A stretch of 64,000 nt of DNA, taken from NCBI GenBank assembly GCA_019694435.1, contig JAIBBZ010000003.1:62001-126000 (forward strand). Reading direction: 5' to 3'. Below, in pieces: positions 16,671 to 25,447 of this stretch. This DNA is from Pirellulales bacterium (lineage in GTDB: Bacteria > Planctomycetota > Planctomycetia > Pirellulales > JAEUIK01). The notes beneath the pieces are model-generated. The model was not told where the DNA came from and did no database searches. It saw only the letters and a list, made by a program, of their open reading frames with translations. How positions within the stretch are numbered: the stretch's first letter is position 1; each line of letters opens with the position of its first letter. Position numbers and translations under genes: made by a program.

Positions 16671-18313
16671 GTACAGGGAGCGATCGCCAACGATCTGGGC
16701 AATTACAGCGGCTACTGGACCTCGCACGAGAATGGGAGCTGTTTCACAGCCCCGATCAAAGCCCGTTTGCAACGATTCGGTACGAAAAGCGAGCCTTGAC
16801 TTTACCGCTGACCGTAGACGAAGCCGGCCCTGAGCTTACGAGGGCATACCTAGATGAGCATGATGAGGCGCCGGCGAGCGGGATTGTCACCGAAGCGGTG
16901 CAGCACTTAGCGACTCTGGCGCGGTTTCGCGGCGAGCAGCATGAGGTGCAGGTGCGGGTTGCTCAGCAAGGATCGGCGCATTACCTCGACCTGGGGAGCG
17001 ATGACGGCCGCTGCATTGAAATCACCACTGAAGGTTGGCGTGTCATCGACGAGCCACCGGTCAAGTTCCTGCGACCTGCCGGCATGCTCGCGCTGCCCGA
17101 GCCCCAGCATGGAGGTGATTTAGAAGAACTGGCGATGGTCTTGAATATCCAGTCCGAAGACTGGGTCTTGTTGGCAGCCATGCTCGTTGCCATGGTCTTA
17201 GGCATCTCGCCCTTCCCCATCTTGATCCTGCTGGGCGAACAAGGCTCGGCCAAGAGCACGGCGACACGGCTGTTACACACGCTGATCGATCCTCATCAAC
17301 TCCCGCTGCGCACGTTACCCCGGAACGAGCAAGACCTGGCTATCGCGGCGGCGGGGTCCTACCTGCTCTGCTTCGATAATGTGTCAATCCTGTCGGATGC
17401 GATGTCGGACGCCCTTGCCCGACTGGTTACTGGAATTGGATTCGCCACCCGTCAGCTCTACACCGATCGTCGGGAAGTGCAAATCCCGGTTCGACGTCCC
17501 ATCTTGATGAACGGGATTGATGAATTTGCCGGGCGTCCTGACCTGCTTGATCGTGCGCTGGTGCTCGAATTGTCTCCGATCCCGCCAGATCGACGCCGCA
17601 CGGAAGCTGAGGTGATCGAACAGTTCAACCGCAGCCATGGACGGATTTTAGGTGCGATCCTCGATTTGGCGGCTCGGGCCGTGGGGATCATGCCGAGCTT
17701 GCATCTCGAAACGTTACCGAGGATGGCAGACTTCGCCCGACTGGGGGAGGCTGTCGCGATTGCCCGGGAATTCCCTGAAGGTGCGTTTCGTGAGGCCCTG
17801 GAGGCGAATCGTGATCGCGGAGATCAGGCAACCATTGAAAGGTCGGCGATCTTTGAGCCGCTGATGGCGTTCGCGGATCGCACTCGTGAATTCCGAGGTA
17901 CCGCGAGAGAACTGTTAAGCGAGTTGCGGGAATTGGCTGTTGCGAGCGGATTGAGGCTGGCAGCCAACTTTCCCCAGACTCCCAATCGCCTGTCTCAACA
18001 GTTGCGGCGATTGCTGCCCCTGCTACGCACCCGGGGGATCGAAATCCGCATGGACTTCCGAACGCCCGACAGAGCCAGGCAGCGATTGATTGAAATCCGC
18101 GTTCCCGTTCTACGGGAGAGAGGGAGGAGAACCGCCGTTGCACCCACTCTGCCGGCACCACCGCCTGCGGACGATGCGGACGATGCGGACGATGAGTTGC
18201 GCTTTGTGCCAGACGGCGAACCGCTAAATCCGGATGCAGAGCCAAGCGGCGAAGAGTTCTTCGGCGACATCGAGTTTGATGTCGATGCTTTGGACGAGAC
18301 CAGCCCGTCTTGA
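16667..18313 (+). CDS. P-loop ATPase of the element (replication/helicase-like)
   Basis: 548 residues starting with an ATGA overlap with the excisionase-like gene. The N-terminal 170 residues are a separate domain. A Walker A 'LLGEQGSAKSTATRLLHT' lies at about 188-205, a Walker B-like 'SYLLCFDNVSIL' at about 235-245, and a sensor-like 'PILMNGIDEFAGRPDLLDRA' at about 278-297. This arrangement is seen in superfamily 3 or AAA-type helicases of phages and integrative elements. The C-terminus is acidic with a short Asp-Ala repeat. It probably drives replication or unwinding of the excised circle, but no primase motif is visible and the assignment to a specific helicase family is uncertain. Confidence 0.7.
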   Translation: MSTGSDRQRSGQLQRLLDLAREWELFHSPDQSPFATIRYEKRALTLPLTVDEAGPELTRAYLDEHDEAPASGIVTEAVQHLATLARFRGEQHEVQVRVAQQGSAHYLDLGSDDGRCIEITTEGWRVIDEPPVKFLRPAGMLALPEPQHGGDLEELAMVLNIQSEDWVLLAAMLVAMVLGISPFPILILLGEQGSAKSTATRLLHTLIDPHQLPLRTLPRNEQDLAIAAAGSYLLCFDNVSILSDAMSDALARLVTGIGFATRQLYTDRREVQIPVRRPILMNGIDEFAGRPDLLDRALVLELSPIPPDRRRTEAEVIEQFNRSHGRILGAILDLAARAVGIMPSLHLETLPRMADFARLGEAVAIAREFPEGAFREALEANRDRGDQATIERSAIFEPLMAFADRTREFRGTARELLSELRELAVASGLRLAANFPQTPNRLSQQLRRLLPLLRTRGIEIRMDFRTPDRARQRLIEIRVPVLRERGRRTAVAPTLPAPPPADDADDADDELRFVPDGEPLNPDAEPSGEEFFGDIEFDVDALDETSPS

Positions 18314-18410
18314 ATGAGCTACTGGGCCGAGGCAGCCGCACGGATGCGGCTTGCCTGCTGCCTAGAATTCGTCTCGTGGTCAAGCAACCTCGTATCGAGG
18401 AGAATCTCAA

Positions 18411-19721
18411 GTGGCAAGTATCGCCCGCGAGCCCAATGGGCGTCGCACCATTCAGTTTATTGGGGCTGATCAGCGACGGCGTTCGATCCGCCTGGGCAAG
18501 GTCTCTCACAAGGTCGCGGAGACCGTCAAGATTCATGTCGAGCGGTTGGCCTCCGCTACCTTGATGGGCCATGTCGTTGATGACGATACGGCTCGCTGGC
18601 TTGACCGGCTGGATCAGGACTTTTACGAGAAGCTGGCGAAGGTCGGCCTCGTTCCTCGACGTGAGCGAGCAACGCTAGGGGCCTTCCTGGATGCCTACAT
18701 TGCGCAGCGGACCGACGCCAAGCCACGCACCATTATCAATCTCAAGCAGGCACGAAACTACCTGATTAAGCGATTCGGTGAGGACTACCCACTTCGCGCG
18801 GTTACTCCGGGGGACGCTGATGCCTTTCGTCAATGGATGTTTGGAATCGTGGGGGAGAATACGGCTCGCCGACACTGTGGGCGTGCCAAGCAATTCTTTC
18901 GTGCAGCCCAGCGCAAGCGGCTGATCGGCGAGAATCCGTTTGCCGATATGGCAGGCTGTGGTGTCAGGGCGAACAAGGACCGTGAGTACTTTTTGTCCCT
19001 GGAGGATGCATACAAGGTTTTGGCAGCCTGCCCTGATCCGGAATGGCAACTCCTTTTTGCGCTTGCCCGATTTGGAGGACTGCGGATTCCCTCGGAGGCC
19101 GTGGAATTACGCTGGCAGGACATTGACTGGGAGAATCGCAAAGTACTCGTCAGAAGCCCCAAGACTGAACACCACGATGGCAAGGGCTCCCGGACCATTC
19201 CTTTGTTCCCGGAGCTAGTGCCCTATCTGGAAGCAGTCCGCAGGCAGGCCCAGGAGGGTGAAGAATTCGTCCTACCAAATCGGCGAAATCAAAATGCCAA
19301 CTTACGGACTCGGCTGACCAAGATCATCCGTCGGGCTGGCCTAAAACCCTGGCCAAAGCTCTGGCAGAATCTGAGATCGACCCGGCAAACGGAACTGGCC
19401 GACCAACGCTATCCTGGCCATGTGGTGTGTGCCTTTATGGGCAATTCACAGGCGGTAGCCCAGAAGCACTATCTCCAGGTTACGGACGATCACTTCCATC
19501 GGGCTGCCAGCGAACCGACCGCACCCGTAGACGATCAAGGCGGTGCAAAAGCGGTGCAGATTCCGGTGCACCAGGGCGCCCCCTCCAGGGTCAAAGACGA
19601 TCAAACGATCAGCACTGCCCACAAAAATACGGCGGTTTTGACAACCTTTGAACCGTCGTGGAGCCCAGAGAATGGGCAGACAGTACCCCCTAGGGGAGTC
19701 GAACCCCTGTTTTCGGGCTGA
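18411..19721 (+). CDS. Tyrosine recombinase (integrase) of the element
   Basis: Start GTG 18411, with GAGGAG 8 bases upstream. An N-terminal Arm/SAM-like part ('REPNGRRTIQFIG', core-binding domain about 85-170) is followed by the catalytic domain (about 195-385). Catalytic Arg lies in 'LARFGGLRIPSEAVEL', Lys in 'SPKTEHHDGKGS', the second Arg in 'LWQNLRSTRQTEL' and the Tyr nucleophile in 'AQKHYLQV'. Both usual His positions are Asn (QNLR and MGNS), which I recall as normal for this planctomycetal family. The last codons, from about 19684, lie inside the tRNA-Glu gene on the opposite strand, so the C-terminus is supplied by the attachment site. It should catalyse recombination between the 22-bp repeats. 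Confidence 0.9.
   Translation: MASIAREPNGRRTIQFIGADQRRRSIRLGKVSHKVAETVKIHVERLASATLMGHVVDDDTARWLDRLDQDFYEKLAKVGLVPRRERATLGAFLDAYIAQRTDAKPRTIINLKQARNYLIKRFGEDYPLRAVTPGDADAFRQWMFGIVGENTARRHCGRAKQFFRAAQRKRLIGENPFADMAGCGVRANKDREYFLSLEDAYKVLAACPDPEWQLLFALARFGGLRIPSEAVELRWQDIDWENRKVLVRSPKTEHHDGKGSRTIPLFPELVPYLEAVRRQAQEGEEFVLPNRRNQNANLRTRLTKIIRRAGLKPWPKLWQNLRSTRQTELADQRYPGHVVCAFMGNSQAVAQKHYLQVTDDHFHRAASEPTAPVDDQGGAKAVQIPVHQGAPSRVKDDQTISTAHKNTAVLTTFEPSWSPENGQTVPPRGVEPLFSG
19683..19704. repeat. Right attachment site (attR) within tRNA-Glu
   Basis: Identical over 22 bases to 5290-5311. It covers the acceptor 3' strand, T arm and one base past the discriminator of the intact tRNA-Glu gene. The integrase reading frame passes through it. 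Confidence 0.85.
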
Positions 19722-19756
19722 GAACCCGACGTCCTGGGCCACTAGACGAAGGGGGC
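19684..19756 (-). tRNA. tRNA-Glu (anticodon CTC)
   Basis: On the minus strand a 73-base cloverleaf begins GCCCCCT and ends AGGGGGT plus discriminator A; the G1-U72 pair is seen in other bacterial tRNA-Glu genes. The D arm is GTC...GAC. The anticodon stem TCGGG/CCCGA encloses loop TTCTCAG, giving CTC. The T arm is AGGGG-TTCGACT-CCCCT. No CCA is encoded. Its 3' end is the insertion target of the element. Confidence 0.92.
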
Positions 19757-19905
19757 CCAATGGAGAGCGGTCGCGCCGCGGCGGGACCTTCTCACGTATG
19801 GATCGGCCAGTTGTTTGGCCAGGATTAGTTTCGTACTGCGCGGCCGGTTCGCTGTCAACGGGCTGCCACGCCGCTCCGACCCAGTGCCAGCGGAATCGCT
19901 CGATT

Positions 19906-21486
19906 TCAGGGCGCGAGCAGCGGCAATTCCGCGTCCTCGCCCAGGTTTTCTTCCACCCAGCTTTGCCACTGGGACGAGGTCTGCTCGTCGAGCGCTTTTT
20001 GAATGGTCCGGTAGGCCGCGTTGAACGATTGGCGCAGCAGATCGTCACGCAGCTTGCCTCGTACCGGCCACAGTGCGGCGAGCGTCTGCCGGGCCGCAGA
20101 CGATTGGGCACGAATCGTCTCGATGACGAACTGGCCAGCCAGGCCAAAGGCGCGCAGCTCCTCGTCCTCTTCCAGGGCAAACTCGTGGAACAGCACGAGT
20201 GCCCGATCGTAGTCGTCTTGCTGCAGGTATTGCCGGGCCAGTTCCTGCCTTGCCAGACGCACATGGTAGGCGTCGGTCGGAAAATAGTGCTCAACGGCTT
20301 GCCAGGCCTCGATGGTCGCGACGCTCATTGCCAGATCGAACTGTTCGCGGCCCGTGGCCTGGCGTTGAATCGCAGGCGGGCTGGCGGCGCCCTGGAGCAG
20401 GTCCGGTTCGCGCGTCGACCAGGCGATCACGGCCCCGGCCAGTAGCGCCGCTACGGCCGCTGCAGACCATAGGCGCCACCGCAGGCGCACGCGCGGCTGC
20501 ATGGCCAAAGTTTGCATGGTTGCCGCGAGGCGCTGAGTGGCCTCGAGCCGCGTGGTGGGCGTCGCGGCCGGCAAGGGCAATTCCAACGACGCCTGCGGTA
20601 CTCCGTCCGTGCCGGAGGCGAAGCCGGGTACGCCACGCAACGCAGCCAGCACATCGCGGGCGCTGGCGAACCGCTGCGCGGGCTCCTTGGCCATGAGCCG
20701 CTCGACGATCGCACACAGCTCCGCAGGCAGATCGCCGCGCAGTTCGGCCAACGCGGGTGGCTGCTTGTGCAGGTGTTGTACGGCCACGGCCAGGGGTGTC
20801 TCGCCCGTGAATGGTGGACGGCCGGCAAGCATGTGGAAACACGTTACGCCGAACGAATAGAGATCGCTCCGCGGGTCGAGCGGTTTGCCCTCGACCTGCT
20901 CGGGGCTCATGTAGAGCGGCGTCCCCAGCGTGATACCGACCTGCGTCAGGTTCACCGCCTCATGGGGCTGCGCGGTGCGCGCCAGGCCGAAATCGGCCAC
21001 TTTCACCTCGCCGCTGCCGGCCAGCATGATATTTTCGGGCTTGATGTCGCGGTGCACGATCCCCTGCCCTGCGGCCTTGGCCAGCGCCGCGGCCACCTGC
21101 CACATGATCGACAACGCGAGCATCGGCTCGGGCGGACCCCGACGGACGAGCAGCTCGTGCAGGTTGACGCCGGCGACGTATTCCTGCGCGATGAAATGCA
21201 CGCCCTCGAGGCAACCGACCTCGTAGATCTGCACGATATTGGCATGGACGAGCGCCGCCGCGGCCCGGGCCTCGTTTTGAAACCGGGTGATGTAGGTTGC
21301 GTCACCGGCCAACTGAGACTTGAGCACCTTGATGGCGACGCGGCGGCGCAGCGAGAGCTGCTCGGCGAGATAGACCTCGGCCATGGCCCCCTGCCCCAGC
21401 CGCCGGAGAATCTGATAATCGCCCAAACGCCGGCCGACGAGTCCCTCGGGACCGGCGGCGGGCGAAGATGTCGTCGGATCGGCCAT
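19906..21486 (-). CDS. Membrane Ser/Thr protein kinase with helical (TPR-like) C-terminus
   Basis: 526 residues. The kinase domain covers about 25-285: Gly loop 'LGQGAMAEVYLAEQ', VAIKVLK, 'IVHRDIKPENIMLA' near 143-156, DFG in 'VADFGLARTAQ', activation segment 'GTPLYMSPEQVEG'. All catalytic residues are present. After a short linker comes one membrane helix (about 348-365, 'AAAVAALLAGAVIAW'). About 150 residues follow with an alpha-helical, TPR-like look ('DAYHVRLARQELARQYLQQ'). It stands alone, with no sigma factor nearby. It is the first gene outside the island on the right, separated from tRNA-Glu by 149 bases. Confidence 0.9.
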   Translation of the reverse strand: MADPTTSSPAAGPEGLVGRRLGDYQILRRLGQGAMAEVYLAEQLSLRRRVAIKVLKSQLAGDATYITRFQNEARAAAALVHANIVQIYEVGCLEGVHFIAQEYVAGVNLHELLVRRGPPEPMLALSIMWQVAAALAKAAGQGIVHRDIKPENIMLAGSGEVKVADFGLARTAQPHEAVNLTQVGITLGTPLYMSPEQVEGKPLDPRSDLYSFGVTCFHMLAGRPPFTGETPLAVAVQHLHKQPPALAELRGDLPAELCAIVERLMAKEPAQRFASARDVLAALRGVPGFASGTDGVPQASLELPLPAATPTTRLEATQRLAATMQTLAMQPRVRLRWRLWSAAAVAALLAGAVIAWSTREPDLLQGAASPPAIQRQATGREQFDLAMSVATIEAWQAVEHYFPTDAYHVRLARQELARQYLQQDDYDRALVLFHEFALEEDEELRAFGLAGQFVIETIRAQSSAARQTLAALWPVRGKLRDDLLRQSFNAAYRTIQKALDEQTSSQWQSWVEENLGEDAELPLLAP

Positions 21487-21594
21487 GCGTCAGGGCTGCT
21501 GCGGCGTCGGCGAATTAGTCACCAACACCCAGTATCGAGCCCGCCCGCCGGATTGACAACGCTGCCCCAGCCCCGGCTCGACGCCGGCACTGCA

Positions 21595-23967
21595 CTAGTG
21601 CGGCGCCGGCCACTGCAAGTGCTCGTGCAGAAACGCGAAGGTACCGACGCCGTGAATGGTGTGCGGCCCGTCGAAAAACTCGATCGTCGTACGCGTGGGA
21701 ATCTTCAAGGCCGCATAGAGCCGTCGCACCTTGGAATATTCGTAGGCCACCCACTCGTCGGGGGCCACGCCATCGTGGTGCCCGCGTTCGACCATAAAGG
21801 GGCGCGGAGCGATCAGCGCCGCCATCTCCGCGTAGTTAAACGTATTGCCCAGGTTCCACTCGAAGATCTCGTACTCGCCCGTGGCCACGTAGCTATACGG
21901 GCTACGCGCCGAGGCATTCTTCCAGATCCACTCGTTGAAATCGGCCGAGCAGATCGACAGGCAGTATTCGGTGACCACGGCCGGCACGCGCATCGCCGTC
22001 TTGCCGCCGTAGGAAAGTCCATAGAACCCGATCCGCTGGGGATCGACGACCGGCAGTCTCGCCAGCCAGCGGACCGTCTGGCGGTGCTGCGGGATGATGA
22101 TCGAGAACAGCGATTTGCCCAGCGGGTTCAGTTTGCGCTGTAGCGAACGAAACTTGTCCTGGCCGATGTACGGGTTTTGCGGCGCATAGACCACGAAGCC
22201 GCGTTCGGCCAACCGGCAGGCGTAACGATGGTAAGAAGGATTGTCGACCTGCGGATCGGCGACATCCTGTGGTCGCCCCTCGAGCCCGTGTTGGCACACG
22301 ACGGTCGGCCGCCGCTCGCCGGGGCGAATGTCCTTGGGCACGAGTAAGATGCCGTAGGCGAACACTTCGGGAAAGACATCGAGCTGCACCTCGTAGCCCG
22401 TGTAGCTCGGCTCGTCGTACAGCTTGCGCACGCGGGGCCGGGGCTCGAGCAGCGGTTGGTCGAAGCTGCCGATGACTTCGTCGTAGAACCGGCGACGATA
22501 GTCCTCGGTCGAACGCCGCCAGGTGTCCAACGAACTGCGATCGGCCTCGGCCCAATAGGCGGCCCGAGTGTACTCGGCCTCGCCCAGCAACCACTGGTTG
22601 TAGCCTACGAGTTGCTCGAATTGCCGTTGGCGCCGAGTTGGCGCCGCGAGTCGTTCGAGCACGGCCGACGGCAATTGCGTCTCGTTCGATGCCACGAGAT
22701 CGTGATGTACGGCAGTCATGAACGTCGCGATCGATTGTCCCGGTCGGTCGACGGGAATCAGCTGCCCTAGCTGCGCGTACCCCATTGCCTTCGCGATGTG
22801 CTGCGCGCGGGCAAACTCGTCGGACACGCGCTGCTGCGGCGGCGTGGTCAACACGCCGGGAGCGGCGCCGCTGCGGCCGTCATGCGGCGGGGGCGGGCCA
22901 TCGACGTCGGGAAACGGCGAGGCCTCGACAAACAGCGTTCGCGGCGCAATCAGCGACGCAAGCTCCGCGTCGCCAAAATCGACCAACAGCGACCAGACGT
23001 TGCGGTAGATGGGTTCGCGCCACAGCTCTTGGCGCGAGTCGAAATAACCCGAGACGAGCGCGGCATCGATTCGCTGATCGACGGCCGCTGCATACAGCGC
23101 CAGCAGCCCGCCTTCACCATAGCCGACGACGGCCAAGGGTCGCTTCGTATCGGCCTGCTCCGTGGCGAAACGATCGACGGCGGCAAGTACTTTTTGCAGC
23201 TCGTAGCCGATCACGTGTCGGCCCAGCTCGAATGCTTGCCGGTAGATGAATTCTCGATGCGGCTGATTCGTTGGCCGTACCCCGCCAACGACGCTGAGCG
23301 TATCGTCGCGGTCGATCAGCAACGGGACCAGCACGCGATTGCCGCCGGCAGCCAGCTTGCCCGCCGTCTCGACCACGAACGCGCGCGACACCTCGCCACG
23401 CGGACCGGTCAGGTCGGCGTCGGGCAAGAGGATCACGTCGGCCACCGGCTCGCGTGGCGTGTCGGGGCGCGCCGGGTCGGTGGGGACGAGCAGCAGGCCC
23501 TCGCCTTCGACGACCAGCCCGCCATCGCCGGCCAGCACAGGCCAGCGCACCAGATGAACCTGGTAAGGCCCGATGCCCGCCACCTCGGCGATCAGCGAAC
23601 TGAGGCCCTCGGCGGCGCTGAAGCCTTGCTCGGCGGCTGGCACTCGCGCATCGATCGCGCCGACGATCGTCAGCAATTGCTGGCGCTTGCCGGCGCATAG
23701 TTTGTCCCACGCGCCTGCGATCAAAGCCGGATCGGGCGTCCAACGTTCGCGGCGTTCGGCACGCACCGCGGAGGTTGCGGCATCGACGAATCGGTCAATG
23801 CCTTCGACCATCGCCGCCGCCAGGTCGCCGGTGGCCGTCAGCGGCTCGAACGAAGGCAACGCCACGGGCTCGCCGGCTCGCGATCCACTCGCCCACGGTC
23901 CGTTCGGCAGCAGGATGGCGCACGCCAACGCGGCGCACGCCGCCCGTGAAAAAGCGCATCTCGGCAT
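21595..23967 (-). CDS. Exported two-part alpha/beta hydrolase (dienelactone-hydrolase/acetyl-xylan-esterase-like)
   Basis: 790 residues with an N-terminal signal ('AFSRAACAALACAILLPNG'). The C-terminal half is an alpha/beta hydrolase: 'PTVVCQHGLEGRP' oxyanion region, nucleophile elbow 'GLSYGG' near residue 651, late acid in 'ERGHHDGVAPDEW', catalytic His in 'GPHTIHG' near 770. The N-terminal half looks like a second, degenerate hydrolase domain ('RPLAVVGYGEGGLLALYAAA', elbow GYGEGG; 'IAPRTLFVEASPFPD'). Such long esterase-like proteins are frequent in planctomycetes and are thought to act on acetylated or sulfated polysaccharides. The substrate is not deducible here. Confidence 0.82.
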   Translation of the reverse strand: MPRCAFSRAACAALACAILLPNGPWASGSRAGEPVALPSFEPLTATGDLAAAMVEGIDRFVDAATSAVRAERRERWTPDPALIAGAWDKLCAGKRQQLLTIVGAIDARVPAAEQGFSAAEGLSSLIAEVAGIGPYQVHLVRWPVLAGDGGLVVEGEGLLLVPTDPARPDTPREPVADVILLPDADLTGPRGEVSRAFVVETAGKLAAGGNRVLVPLLIDRDDTLSVVGGVRPTNQPHREFIYRQAFELGRHVIGYELQKVLAAVDRFATEQADTKRPLAVVGYGEGGLLALYAAAVDQRIDAALVSGYFDSRQELWREPIYRNVWSLLVDFGDAELASLIAPRTLFVEASPFPDVDGPPPPHDGRSGAAPGVLTTPPQQRVSDEFARAQHIAKAMGYAQLGQLIPVDRPGQSIATFMTAVHHDLVASNETQLPSAVLERLAAPTRRQRQFEQLVGYNQWLLGEAEYTRAAYWAEADRSSLDTWRRSTEDYRRRFYDEVIGSFDQPLLEPRPRVRKLYDEPSYTGYEVQLDVFPEVFAYGILLVPKDIRPGERRPTVVCQHGLEGRPQDVADPQVDNPSYHRYACRLAERGFVVYAPQNPYIGQDKFRSLQRKLNPLGKSLFSIIIPQHRQTVRWLARLPVVDPQRIGFYGLSYGGKTAMRVPAVVTEYCLSICSADFNEWIWKNASARSPYSYVATGEYEIFEWNLGNTFNYAEMAALIAPRPFMVERGHHDGVAPDEWVAYEYSKVRRLYAALKIPTRTTIEFFDGPHTIHGVGTFAFLHEHLQWPAPH

Positions 23968-24487
23968 CGATGGGCCGCCTTTGCGAGTGATCGTCGCCAG
24001 GTTGGTTGACCGCAGGCGGCCAGTCTAACAGACCTGGTTTGAACGATCACCGCGCGGCCAAGGCAACGCTCACAGGGCGTGCATCGCTAGCGGCGTGGCG
24101 GCGCAACTCGCCACGGAAGTTCGTCGCCGGGCCCAGGAGCGGATATTGCCGGGCCACGTCCGGCATGAAGGCCCCGAAGTTGATCGCCTGCCGCGTTACG
24201 CGGAAATGTGTGTTGTTCATCTGTCAGCCTGGTTCTCTAGTTCCCATTCGTGTGGAGCGGCACGGTCGCGCTTGGAGCCGCTGCCGCCCTTGTTCCCGAT
24301 CGTTAGTTGCCGCCATCCCTCGAGGCGTCACCGACACGGAAAAGATCACGGCACGCGTGATTCGTCTGCTGGACCGGCCGAGCGCAAACCCAAGCCGCGG
24401 CGGCAGCAACGGCTGGAAAGCCGCATCAGGGCCGCCTATCATCGGCGGCAAATCCGTCGTTCCCTGCCAGACCCCCAGGACCGCACC
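23968..24487. other. Stretch without a supported gene
   Basis: This 520-base gap lies between divergent genes. A plus-strand frame from 24095 runs into the isomerase gene but lacks protein-like features before ATG 24488. The gap probably holds both promoters. I see no hairpin or repeat worth naming. Confidence 0.4.
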
Positions 24488-25402
24488 ATGATCGCCACGA
24501 CCGCCCTCGATCGCCGCCGCTTTATTCAGTCCGGTGCCGCCGGAGCCTGGGCGTTGGCGGCAGGTCGCCTGCCTTCGGCCCGTGCCGCCGAACCGACTGC
24601 CGCGATCAAGCACGCCGTGAAATTCGGCATGGTCGGCGGCCAGGGTTCGCTCGTCGAGAAATTCAAGCTCGTCAAGGAACTCGGTTACGACGGCATCGAA
24701 ATGGACAGTCCCAACGCGTTCGAGCGCGACGAGGTGCTGCGGGCCCGCGACGAGTCGGGCTTGAAGATTCACGGCGTGGTCGACTCGGTGCATTGGAAAG
24801 AGACGCTCTCGCATCCCGACCCCGAGGTGCGCGCCCGCGGCATCAAGGGATTGAAGACGGCGATTGCCGACGCCCAGGCCTACGGCGCTTCGACTGTGCT
24901 GCTGGTGCCCGCGGTGGTGAACAAGGAAGTGTCGTATGCCGACGCCTACACGCGCTCGCAGGCCGAGATTCGCCGGGTGCTGCCCGTGGCCGAAGCGCAC
25001 GGCGTCCGCATCTGTTTCGAAAACGTCTGGAACATGTTTCTGCTCAGCCCGCTCGAGGCTGCCCGATACATCGACGAGTTCGACTCACCCTGGGTCGGCG
25101 CCTATTTCGACGTGGGCAACGTGGTCAACTACGGCTGGCCCGAGCAATGGATCCGCGTGCTGGGCAAGCGGATCGTCAAGCTGGATATCAAGGAATACAG
25201 CCGCAAGCTGCGCGACCAGTCGGGGCCGGGCAAGGGGTTCGATGCCGAGATCGGCGAGGGCGATTGCGATTGGCCCGCCGTCGCGCAGGCACTGGCCGAG
25301 GTCGGCTACACCCAGGGTTGGGCCACGGCCGAGGTGCGCGGCGGCGAGCGCGAACGCCTGGCCGAGATCAAGGCGCGCATGAACCGCGTCCTGCGCGGTT
25401 AG
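24488..25402 (+). CDS. Tat-exported sugar phosphate isomerase/epimerase-like TIM-barrel protein
   Basis: 305 residues. ATG 24488 is chosen because it begins a twin-arginine signal: 'LDRRRFIQSGAAGAWALA'. The mature part is an AP-endonuclease-2/xylose-isomerase-like barrel: 'LGYDGIEMDSPN', 'VRICFENVWNM' (Glu metal ligand), 'GAYFDVGNVVNYG' (Asp/His region), 'VKLDIKEYSR', 'EIGEGDCDWPAV'. The family (IolE/hydroxypyruvate isomerase type) isomerises or epimerises sugars using a divalent metal. Tat export implies folding with its metal in the cytoplasm and action in the periplasm. The specific sugar is unknown. Confidence 0.85.
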   Translation: MIATTALDRRRFIQSGAAGAWALAAGRLPSARAAEPTAAIKHAVKFGMVGGQGSLVEKFKLVKELGYDGIEMDSPNAFERDEVLRARDESGLKIHGVVDSVHWKETLSHPDPEVRARGIKGLKTAIADAQAYGASTVLLVPAVVNKEVSYADAYTRSQAEIRRVLPVAEAHGVRICFENVWNMFLLSPLEAARYIDEFDSPWVGAYFDVGNVVNYGWPEQWIRVLGKRIVKLDIKEYSRKLRDQSGPGKGFDAEIGEGDCDWPAVAQALAEVGYTQGWATAEVRGGERERLAEIKARMNRVLRG

Positions 25403-25447
25403 ACGGCAAGCTCAATCCAAAAGGCACCGCACAGCGCGGCCGCGCGC

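Larger units (their letters stand above)
5290..19704 (+). mobile_element. 14.4-kb integrative element inserted at the 3' end of tRNA-Glu
   Basis: The element is bounded by a 22-bp exact direct repeat at 5290-5311 and 19683-19704. The right copy is the T arm and acceptor end of an intact tRNA-Glu gene. A tyrosine integrase gene lies against that tRNA and runs into it, as in classic tRNA-targeted islands. The core module (HTH protein, excisionase-like protein, P-loop ATPase, integrase; 15.3-19.7 kb) is co-oriented and tightly packed. The cargo is mixed: a PEP-CTERM fusion, HIT plus HNH, EVE plus nuclease, GYF/protease/TPR, and an hsdM stump. The 6-8 kb part looks visibly less GC-rich than the flanks. 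No conjugation genes are present, so it is better described as an integrative island or a mobilisable element than as a self-transmissible ICE. Confidence 0.85.

Noticed and set aside
20512-22143. 543-codon plus-strand open frame opposite the kinase and esterase
   Set aside because: It runs across two clear minus-strand genes and shows only GC-driven composition.
24095-24487. 5' extension of the sugar isomerase gene
   Set aside because: The extension is Arg-rich and would bury the twin-arginine signal that starts at ATG 24488.
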